Of a DNA stretch of 11,508 bases, positions 6,408 through 11,508 are shown one piece after another; position 1 is the stretch's first letter, and every line of letters starts with the position of its first letter. Under the pieces are notes generated by a model that was not told the origin of the DNA, did not search any database, and was given only the letters and a program-made list of their open reading frames with translations. The stretch covers positions 1-11,508 of the forward strand of contig NZ_CALDKF010000122.1 of the NCBI RefSeq assembly GCF_937898925.1, read 5' to 3'. The position numbers and the translations under genes are program-made. This DNA comes from an uncultured Methanobrevibacter sp. (GTDB lineage: Archaea > Methanobacteriota > Methanobacteria > Methanobacteriales > Methanobacteriaceae).

Positions 6408-7511
6408 ATGACACGAACTATTTTTTCAAAGATTACAAGCTCTTTATGGGTATTGATATCCTTTCTTCCATTCTTTAATGGTTTAGGATTTGTTTATATT
6501 GGAAACAAATATGCAAATGCTCAATGGTTTGCAGAGGGAATACTTTATGAATTGCCTCTTATTTTGGGATTGTTGACTTTGCCAAATCTTGCTGTATCAA
6601 CTCCAATGTTCATTTTTGGTACTTTAGCATCAATTGTTTCCATTGTCAGAAGCTTTATGGTAGATTATACACTTCAAAAGCAATTGGATCAATCCAATAT
6701 TGTTGAAACAAGCTTGGATGAAAAGATTGATAGCATCATCAATTCCTTATGGATCTTAATTTCATTCATTCCATTATTCAATGGTCTTGGTTTGGTCTAT
6801 AAAGGTAAAACTGCACCAAATAAAACCTTGTATCTTGAGGGAATTCTCTATGAGATTCCTTGGATTATTGGAATTTTAGGCATAGGATTTTCACAGGTCA
6901 GATTTGTTGCGTTTAAAGCCGCAGTTCTTTTCTACTTCGTATCAATAATCAGATCCATAATGGTTGCCACTGAACCTGAGCCATTGTATGAGTATAGGGA
7001 ACAAATATCCGCTAAAGAAGCTGAATTTAAAGTTAAATCTGAAACAAAAGAAACTAAAGAAGCAAAACAAAAAGATAAATCTGTCTATGTTAAAATGGAA
7101 GATGGCGTTGTTCCGGCATTCCAATATTACAAAAAGCAGTTTAAAGAGTTAGAGGAATTATATCCTAAAAAGGAAAAAAGCACATTGGAGTTAATTGAAA
7201 AGAGATTTGCTCCGCCTCAATTGACTTATTCCAGATTCAAGAGAGTTGTCGATGATTCTCATGAAACATTCTACAGCCAATTGAATGCAGGATATAGTAT
7301 TCTTGAATTAAGTACTGAATACAGTACAAAAGTAGAGGACGAGCTTAAAAACAAGCTTTTATTGTTAAATTCAATTATTAAAGGTTTAGATAAGTTGTCT
7401 GAAGAATTGGTTCTCAACATTTCTCAAGTTGATACTGAATCAGATGATGATATTGACCATTTGTTTGATGAATTTAAAAGGGCAACTCGTTCTGTAAGTG
7501 CTTATGAATAA
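6408..7511 (+). CDS. Second membrane protein with duplicated NGLG/EG-YE-P module, paralog of 4105-5160
   Basis: The protein has 367 residues and the same layout as the gene at 4105. Membrane copy A is at about 12-86 (SLWVLISFLPFFNGLGFVYIG, EGILYELP, SIVRSFMV) and copy B at about 112-186 (SLWILISFIPLFNGLGLVYKG, EGILYEIPW, SIIRSIMV). A charged Lys/Glu linker (about 190-245) follows, then a helical C-terminal domain (about 255-365). That domain aligns almost without gaps with the first paralog: 'LI-KRF---L---RF--V-D--H--FY-Q----SI-E---EYS'. The two copies here are more alike than those in the paralog. The frame opens at GTG 6399, but AGGTGG (6397-6402) overlaps that codon and is the ribosome site for ATG 6408, six bases beyond AGGTG, so I start there. 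Function is unknown; a role with the adjacent channel is an inference from position only. Confidence 0.85.
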   Translation: MTRTIFSKITSSLWVLISFLPFFNGLGFVYIGNKYANAQWFAEGILYELPLILGLLTLPNLAVSTPMFIFGTLASIVSIVRSFMVDYTLQKQLDQSNIVETSLDEKIDSIINSLWILISFIPLFNGLGLVYKGKTAPNKTLYLEGILYEIPWIIGILGIGFSQVRFVAFKAAVLFYFVSIIRSIMVATEPEPLYEYREQISAKEAEFKVKSETKETKEAKQKDKSVYVKMEDGVVPAFQYYKKQFKELEELYPKKEKSTLELIEKRFAPPQLTYSRFKRVVDDSHETFYSQLNAGYSILELSTEYSTKVEDELKNKLLLLNSIIKGLDKLSEELVLNISQVDTESDDDIDHLFDEFKRATRSVSAYE

Positions 7512-7537
7512 ATTAATTGATTTTAATTAATTTATTC
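7506..7537 (+). terminator. 13-bp hairpin terminator containing the stop codon
   Basis: GAATAAATTAATT (7506-7518, including the TAA at 7509-7511) pairs perfectly with AATTAATTTATTC (7525-7537) around a 6-base loop. T-rich tracts follow from 7541 to about 7620, a pattern that releases archaeal RNA polymerase. The 215 bases to the next ATG otherwise hold only T-rich low-complexity DNA and the next promoter. Confidence 0.6.
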
Positions 7538-7673
7538 TAATTATTTTTTATTTTTTAATAATTTTAATTATTTTTTAATTATTTTAAATAATTTTATTCA
7601 TTTTTTTATTCTATTTTTTCATTCATTCTCATTAATTTTCATCCTTTTTATTTTCTCATTTCCTCAAATTCAT

Positions 7674-7688
7674 AAAAATTTATAAACT
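7674..7688 (+). promoter_or_regulatory. Promoter of the small acidic protein gene
   Basis: AAAAATTTATAAACT is a TATA box preceded by an A-run. It predicts a transcript start near 7708 and a leader of about 20 bases carrying the GAGTGAT ribosome site (7717-7723). Confidence 0.5.
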
Positions 7689-7726
7689 TAGCCAATATAA
7701 TATATATTGTAGACTTGAGTGATAAC

Positions 7727-8086
7727 ATGACTATGAAAACAGGAAGCAATTTAAAATTCAACGATCAATATGAATATTTAACATTTGATTTAGACCAGGA
7801 ATTCCTATTAGGTGAATTGAAAGGAGAGGAAATAAGAGATAAAATGATTTCCGCTCAGGAAATATTGGATAATCACTTGGAAAACAATTACAGTCCTGGA
7901 GATGAAATAGAAATCGATAATCCTTTTGATGAACCAAGACTTAGGAAATTCATTAAGATAAATGATGTAACAGATGACATGCTTGATATAATCTATTATC
8001 AGCATCAAATAAATAAGGAAGTTTATAAGTTTGTTACAATGACTGAACCTCCTGTAAGAGGTCGTATTTTAATTCCAAATGAATAA
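7727..8086 (+). CDS. Small acidic protein of unknown function
   Basis: I do not recognise this 119-residue protein. It is soluble and acidic. Visible parts are a start with strand-like YEYLTFDLD, a probable helix (GEEIRDKMISAQEILDNHLE), a Pro/Gly turn, an acidic segment ending at DEPRLRKFIKIND, a helix (DDMLDIIYYQHQINKEVYKFV), and the tail PPVRGRILIPNE. There is no cysteine, membrane segment or signal peptide. The frame opens at TTG 7715, but the ribosome site GAGTGAT at 7717-7723 overlaps that codon and points to ATG 7727. A second ATG at 7733 is possible. It has its own promoter and terminator, so it is probably transcribed alone. Codon use and composition match its neighbours. Confidence 0.7.
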   Translation: MTMKTGSNLKFNDQYEYLTFDLDQEFLLGELKGEEIRDKMISAQEILDNHLENNYSPGDEIEIDNPFDEPRLRKFIKINDVTDDMLDIIYYQHQINKEVYKFVTMTEPPVRGRILIPNE

Positions 8087-8119
8087 ATTACTTTTTTTAT
8101 TCTTTTTATTCTTTTTTTT
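8081..8119 (+). terminator. Stop-codon hairpin plus U-tract terminator
   Basis: GAATAAA (8081-8087, including the TAA at 8084-8086) can pair with TTTATTC (8096-8102). Runs of T follow at 8092-8098, 8104-8107 and 8112-8119. The U-tracts are the stronger part of the signal; the 7-bp AT stem alone is weak. Confidence 0.5.
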
Positions 8120-8194
8120 CATTTTTAATGTTCAATTAACTACTATTTTTTTACCAATTTTTCATTTAAACTCTTTTTTTCTATTTTTAAAAAA

Positions 8195-8212
8195 TATCAC
8201 GCCGTTATGATA
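8195..8212. repeat. TATCA/TGATA inverted repeat around a GC-rich core
   Basis: TATCA (8195-8199) and TGATA (8208-8212) flank CGCCGTTA, the most GC-rich short stretch in this intergenic region. It lies just upstream of the 14-bp palindrome and may be part of the same control region. Arms of five bases could arise by chance. Confidence 0.3.
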
Positions 8213-8219
8213 AATTTTA

Positions 8220-8233
8220 TTAACACGTGTTAA
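8220..8233. promoter_or_regulatory. Perfect 14-bp palindrome, candidate operator
   Basis: TTAACACGTGTTAA is a perfect palindrome centred at 8226/8227, about 80 bases before the TPR gene start. If the TATA-like GATAAATTTTAT (8209-8220) is the promoter, the palindrome lies between the box and the transcript start, a usual place for a dimeric repressor. An alternative TATA (TTTATAAAT, 8278-8286) would put it upstream, as for an activator. Confidence 0.5.
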
Positions 8234-8307
8234 CATATTTTAAAATAAGTAAAAATTATTAATTTTTGTTTAATATTTTTATAAATTATTCTTATCCTGG
8301 TGATTCT

Positions 8308-8781
8308 ATGGAATTCGATGAATTGATGGAAAAAGGAAATCAATTAAGAAAAGAAAACAAGTATGAAGAAGCATTAGATGCTTATCAAGCTGCATTAAAG
8401 GCAGATAAAAGACGTCCTGAAGCTTGGAATATGAAAGCAAGTACTTTAGGTCTTTTAGGTCAAACAGATGAAGCGATTGAATGTTTTGACAGATCATTGG
8501 AACTTGACTTTGAAAATGAGAAAACCTGGTTCTTGAAGGGAATGACTTTATTTGCCGTAAATCGTTTCAATGAAGCGGATTCCTGTTTTGATAAGGCAGT
8601 GAATGCAGACCCTCAAAATCCGGTATATTGGAAATACAAGGGAATGGTTTTGAGCCAATTGAACCAAAATGCAGATGCTTTAAAATGCTTGGACAATGCA
8701 TTGGAATTAAATCCAGAAGATGATGCTATTCTAGTATTTAGACATACTGTAATAGAAGCATTAGAAAAAGAAGAAAATTAA
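8308..8781 (+). CDS. Four-repeat TPR protein
   Basis: The 157-residue protein is almost entirely tetratricopeptide repeats, 34-residue helix pairs that stack into a protein-binding groove. The four units are recognisable by their second-helix signatures: KYEEALDAYQAALKAD, QTDEAIECFDRSLELD, RFNEADSCFDKAVNADP and QNADALKCLDNALELNP. A final helix (residues 142-155) caps the stack. There is no signal peptide, membrane segment or catalytic domain, so it is probably a cytosolic scaffold; the partner is not visible. The frame extends back to TTG 8266, but the ribosome site GGTGAT (8299-8304) three bases before ATG 8308 fixes the start, and repeat 1 begins right after it. Methanogens often carry several such genes; the broken one at 79-1031 is a relative. 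It converges on uvrB. Confidence 0.9.
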   Translation: MEFDELMEKGNQLRKENKYEEALDAYQAALKADKRRPEAWNMKASTLGLLGQTDEAIECFDRSLELDFENEKTWFLKGMTLFAVNRFNEADSCFDKAVNADPQNPVYWKYKGMVLSQLNQNADALKCLDNALELNPEDDAILVFRHTVIEALEKEEN

Positions 8782-8812
8782 GTCGTAGGGTTTTCCTACA
8801 ACTCTTTTTTTT
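8781..8812 (+). terminator. Hairpin plus T8 terminator of the TPR gene
   Basis: AGTcGTAGG (8781-8789) pairs with CCTACaACT (8795-8803) around the loop GTTTT, with one C/A mismatch, and is followed by eight T residues (8805-8812). It starts on the last base of the TAA stop. This is the most bacterial-looking terminator in the window. The minus-strand reading lacks a T-tract of that length right after the stem. Confidence 0.7.
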
Positions 8813-8882
8813 ATTTTTAAAATTTTTAGATTAAATTATATGATCTCTTTTTTAGACTATTTTTATTAAATTATTGATGATT

Positions 8883-10844
8883 TTAGAACTTTTTAATACT
8901 TTTCAAGGCAACAATTTGATCTCTTAAAACAGCTGCTCTTTCGAAATCCAAATCATTAGCAGCCTCTTTCATTTCTGCCTCTAAGTCCTTGATCAATAGC
9001 TTAAGCTCATCCTTAGGCATGCCCTTAAGGTCATCTCTTGAAGGAGTCTTCTTGGTTGACATCTTCTTGTCCTTAAGAGTCCTGTATGTTGATTGAGGAG
9101 TGATGTTATATTTCTCATTGTATGCCATTTGAAGCTTTCTTCTCTTGTTAGTAATGTCAACAGCATTCTTGACTGAATCTGTCATGTCATCAACATACAT
9201 GAGAACTTCACCATCCACATTCCTTGCAGCTCTTCCAATTGTCTGGATAAGGGATGTTTCAGACCTCAGGAATCCTTCCTTATCTGCATCTAAAATAGCT
9301 ACAAGCCCCACTTCAGGTAGGTCAAGCCCTTCTCTAAGCAGGTTTACACCAACAAGAACATCGAACTCTCCACGCCTTAAATCGTCGATGATCTCCACTC
9401 TCTCCAATGTATCGATCTCTGAGTGAAGATACCTTACCTTGATTCCTATTCTGGCATAGTAATCTGTCAAGTCCTCTGCCATTCTCTTGGTAAGTGTTGT
9501 GACAAGAATCCTTTGGTCTTTTGCCACTTTCTTCCTGACTTCCTTAAGCAAATCCTCAACTTGCCCTTGAACTGGCCTGATTGTGATTTTAGGGTCTACA
9601 AGACCTGTTGGCCTGATGATTTGCTCTACAATATTTTGGCTTCTTGACATTTCATAAGGTCCAGGAGTAGCTGATACATAAAGAACCTGATTTTGAATGG
9701 CTTCAAACTCATCAAATCTGAGTGGCCTGTTTTCCTTTGCAGAAGGCAATCTGAATCCATATTGCACAAGAGTTTCCTTTCTTGACCTGTCCCCATTGTA
9801 CATTCCCCTAATCTGAGGTACTGTTACATGAGATTCGTCAATGATTGTCAAATAGTCATCTGGGAAGTATTTAAGCAATGAATAAGGCATGTCTCCCCAA
9901 TTTCTGCCTGACAAATGCATGGAATAGTTTTCAATTCCTGGACAATAGCCCATTTCCTGAAGCATTTCTATATCAAAACGGGTTCTTTGCTCCAATCTTT
10001 GAGCTTCAACATATTTTCCATTGAGATTCAACTCTCTTAGCCTGCTTTCAAGCTCATCATTGATGTCCTTTAAAGCTTGATCCATTCTGTCAGCACCTAC
10101 TACGAAGTGCTTTGCTGGAAATATCATATACCTTTGAAGAGGCTCTTCCTTTTTGCCTGTAACTGGGTCTATCAAGCTGATTGCATCGATTTCATCACCA
10201 AAGAGTTCAATTCTTATTGGAGGGGTACCATGAACAGGGTTGATTTCAATAACATCTCCCCTTACCCTGAATTGACCTCTTTCAAATGCAATGTCATTTC
10301 TTTCATATTGCATGAAAATAAGTTTTCTTAAAATGTCGCTGCGCTCATAAATATCTCCTACAGCGATGGAAAATGCAAATTCTCCATAATCTTCAGGTGA
10401 ACCGATACCATAGATGCAGCTTACACTGCTCACAACAATAACATCATCTCTAGATAAAAGTGATTGTGTAGCTGAATGCCTCATTATGTCTATCTCTTCA
10501 TTGATTGAAGCCTCTTTATCAATGAAAGTGTCTGTTCTTGGCACATAAGCTTCTGGCTGGTAGTAATCATAATAGCTGACAAAGTATTCTACAGCGTTAT
10601 CTGGGAAAAACACCTTGAATTCCTCGTATAATTGTGCAGCCAATGTCTTGTTGTGAGATATGATCAATGTTGGCTTTTGCACCTTTTCAATGATGTTAGC
10701 CATTGTATATGTCTTTCCGGAACCGGTGACACCTAAAAGTGTCTGTTCATGAAATCCCTTTTTAATACCGTTTACAAGGGATTCAATGGCCTGTGGCTGG
10801 TCACCAAGTGGCTTATATGGAGATTTAAGTTTGAATTCTTTCAA
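8883..10844 (-). CDS. uvrB: UvrABC excinuclease subunit B
   Basis: UvrB is the helicase-like damage-verifying subunit of nucleotide excision repair; it is loaded by UvrA and then recruits UvrC. The 653 residues have the normal order: Walker A GVTGSGKT (38-45), the tyrosine-rich beta-hairpin that is inserted between DNA strands (YYDYYQPEAYVPRTD, 91-105), the UvrA-interaction region (about 150-250), Walker B-type DESH (336-339), helicase motif SATP (391-394), the second RecA-like domain with REGLDLPE (504-511) and QTIGRAAR (534-541), and a C-terminal UVR motif (about 615-648) that pairs with the one in UvrC. No key motif is lost. The start is TTG 10844: AGGTGAT lies three bases upstream, an in-frame TAA lies just beyond, and no ATG occurs before residue 48, inside the ATPase core. 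It converges on the TPR gene. Confidence 0.97.
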   Translation of the reverse strand: MKEFKLKSPYKPLGDQPQAIESLVNGIKKGFHEQTLLGVTGSGKTYTMANIIEKVQKPTLIISHNKTLAAQLYEEFKVFFPDNAVEYFVSYYDYYQPEAYVPRTDTFIDKEASINEEIDIMRHSATQSLLSRDDVIVVSSVSCIYGIGSPEDYGEFAFSIAVGDIYERSDILRKLIFMQYERNDIAFERGQFRVRGDVIEINPVHGTPPIRIELFGDEIDAISLIDPVTGKKEEPLQRYMIFPAKHFVVGADRMDQALKDINDELESRLRELNLNGKYVEAQRLEQRTRFDIEMLQEMGYCPGIENYSMHLSGRNWGDMPYSLLKYFPDDYLTIIDESHVTVPQIRGMYNGDRSRKETLVQYGFRLPSAKENRPLRFDEFEAIQNQVLYVSATPGPYEMSRSQNIVEQIIRPTGLVDPKITIRPVQGQVEDLLKEVRKKVAKDQRILVTTLTKRMAEDLTDYYARIGIKVRYLHSEIDTLERVEIIDDLRRGEFDVLVGVNLLREGLDLPEVGLVAILDADKEGFLRSETSLIQTIGRAARNVDGEVLMYVDDMTDSVKNAVDITNKRRKLQMAYNEKYNITPQSTYRTLKDKKMSTKKTPSRDDLKGMPKDELKLLIKDLEAEMKEAANDLDFERAAVLRDQIVALKSIKKF

Positions 10845-10847
10845 TTT

Positions 10848-10854
10848 ATCACCT
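10848..10854 (-). promoter_or_regulatory. Ribosome-binding site that fixes the TTG start of uvrB
   Basis: On the minus strand AGGTGAT is followed by AAA and then TTG. AGGTGAT matches the distal part of the anti-Shine-Dalgarno complement (AGGAGGTGATC). The same spacing of GTGAT, three bases, start codon is seen at 7727 and 8308. Confidence 0.75.
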
Positions 10855-10889
10855 AATTAAATTTAAAGCATCATGTCTATATCTTCTTT

Positions 10890-10901
10890 TAGTATATACT
10901 A
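10890..10901 (-). promoter_or_regulatory. uvrB promoter with a palindromic TATA box
   Basis: TAGTATATACTA is a perfect 12-bp palindrome. On the minus strand it is preceded by CTTAAAA, giving a BRE/TATA pair. The predicted transcript start near 10871 leaves a leader of about 26 bases containing the ribosome site. Confidence 0.55.
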
Positions 10902-11012
10902 TTTTAAGCATTATTTCTTATAATTGTATCTATTCTAAAAGTTTAATCATTGGAATTGATTGTTTTTTATCATATTTTTGATTTTATTAAATCTTAATTT
11001 AGTTAATCTAAA

Positions 11013-11051
11013 ACAAAAATGATATATATTATTATAAAAATATTATATATG
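11013..11051 (+). promoter_or_regulatory. Candidate promoter region of the adhesin-like gene
   Basis: Two overlapping candidates are visible: ACAAAAATGATATATATT (11013-11030) and AAAAATATTATATATG (11036-11051). Either gives a long leader of about 120-150 bases. The 354-base gap between uvrB and this gene holds only the two opposing promoters and the leader; I see no other gene. Confidence 0.4.
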
Positions 11052-11064
11052 TATATAATTATAG

Positions 11065-11081
11065 TGAATATTTCATATTCA
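11065..11081 (+). promoter_or_regulatory. Leader hairpin upstream of the adhesin-like gene
   Basis: TGAATAT (11065-11071) pairs with ATATTCA (11075-11081) around TTC. Further on, GTGA AAA TCAC (11106-11116) and ACTTAA (11115-11120) with TTAAGT (11134-11139) could form more stems. The first stem lies near the predicted transcript start, much like the hairpin at 6285-6306. Confidence 0.35.
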
Positions 11082-11198
11082 AACTAAAAATAGAAACTAA
11101 AATGGGTGAAAATCACTTAAATTATATGTGAATTAAGTTCTGATATTTATAAGAATTTATGTATTTGACTCAAAATTTTTAAGGAGGATACAAAAATT

Positions 11199-11508
11199 AT
11201 GAATTTTAAGAAATCATATGTCCTTTTGATTTCATTGATATCATTGTTCCTTTTATTAGGAATGAGCTCAGTATCTGCTGCAAGCGATGCTGATGTAATT
11301 TCTCAGGATATGGCAATAGATGATGTCAGTGTTATTGGGGATGTTGATAACAATTTAAATGATGTTGAAACCTTATCCGAAGGAGAGCAAACTGTCCCTG
11401 ATGATCCTGATACAAGCGGAGATGGTGATGAAGGTGGAGAAGACTCAGTTGAGGATTCCATCAACACTACCATTGATGCAGAAGATAAGGAATACACCTA
11501 TGGAGATA
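11199..11508 (+). CDS. Secreted adhesin-like protein, N-terminal part, runs off right edge
   Basis: The 103 visible residues begin with a Sec-type signal peptide: basic MNFKK, a hydrophobic core (VLLISLISLFLLLG, residues 8-21), and a probable cut after SVSA (residue 27). Then comes a strongly acidic, Gly/Asp/Glu-rich stretch (about 28-90) typical of a flexible exported segment, and INTTIDAEDKEYTYGD, which looks like the opening of an Ig-like repeat domain. Signal peptide, acidic spacer and 'NTT...YTYGD' together are characteristic of the large adhesin-like surface proteins of Methanobrevibacter and relatives, which are thought to mediate contact with other cells or substrates; I infer this from style since most of the protein is missing. 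AGGAGG at 11182-11187 is the ribosome site, with a rather long 11-base gap to the ATG. The long structured leader suggests post-transcriptional control. Confidence 0.78.
   Translation, partial: MNFKKSYVLLISLISLFLLLGMSSVSAASDADVISQDMAIDDVSVIGDVDNNLNDVETLSEGEQTVPDDPDTSGDGDEGGEDSVEDSINTTIDAEDKEYTYGD

Noticed and set aside
6399..6410. GTG 6399 as the start of the second paralog
   Set aside because: That codon overlaps AGGTGG, which is correctly spaced to serve ATG 6408.
6942..7152. Short frames on both strands inside the second paralog
   Set aside because: They coincide with the Lys/Glu-rich linker coding, whose A-rich composition opens all frames.
7541..7670. T-rich repetitive stretch as a possible origin or repeat array
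   Set aside because: It has no repeat unit of fixed length and no GC-rich origin-box-like motif; it fits a terminator U-tract region and AT-rich spacer.
9145..10331. Plus-strand frames of 74-93 codons opposite uvrB
   Set aside because: They are antisense shadows of a strongly conserved gene.
11303..11497. A 64-codon minus-strand Ser/Pro-rich frame
   Set aside because: It is the shadow of the Asp/Glu/Gly-rich segment of the adhesin-like protein.
1..11508. CRISPR array, tRNA, rRNA or insertion sequence
   Set aside because: I saw no regularly spaced direct repeats, no tRNA-like GTTCRA arm with acceptor pairing, no rRNA motifs, and no transposase or flanking inverted repeats.

Overview
The window is very AT-rich, with archaeal-style promoters (purine-rich BRE followed by a TATA box), Shine-Dalgarno sites of the AGGAGGTGAT type, U-tract terminators, and a secreted acidic protein resembling the adhesin-like proteins of gut methanogens. 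Together with bacterial-type uvrB and uvrC, this points to a Methanobrevibacter-like methanogenic archaeon. The genus is an inference from style and gene content.

Layout. (1) Bases 1-1031 are a decayed junction. A fragment of an NAD kinase gene (minus strand) abuts a tetratricopeptide-repeat (TPR) gene (plus strand). Both have lost their 5' ends, and the TPR gene carries a second, frameshifting deletion near base 232-240. (2) Bases 1091-2070 hold two small plus-strand genes, an SseB-domain protein and a PH-like-fold protein, probably one operon. (3) uvrC (minus) runs 3911 to 2067 and its stop codon overlaps that of the preceding convergent gene. (4) Bases 4105-7511 hold the most unusual block: a voltage-gated potassium channel gene (minus) flanked by two paralogous plus-strand genes. 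Each paralog encodes two copies of a membrane module followed by a cytosolic helical domain. (5) Bases 7727-8781 hold a small acidic orphan protein and a four-repeat TPR protein with a palindromic candidate operator upstream. (6) uvrB (minus) runs 10844 to 8883 from a TTG start. (7) A divergent promoter region leads to the 5' end of a secreted adhesin-like protein that runs off the right edge.

How the genes work together. UvrB and UvrC act in sequence in nucleotide excision repair and lie on the same strand, separated by about 5 kb of unrelated genes. The channel and its two flanking paralogs may form one membrane system, since all three combine membrane segments with a C-terminal coiled-coil-like region; this is a hypothesis. 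The other genes show no clear pathway link.

Several natural starts lie inside the longest open frames and were corrected from ribosome-binding sites: 6059 (minus), 6408, 7727 and 8308. Several plus-strand genes end in a hairpin that contains or touches the stop codon.
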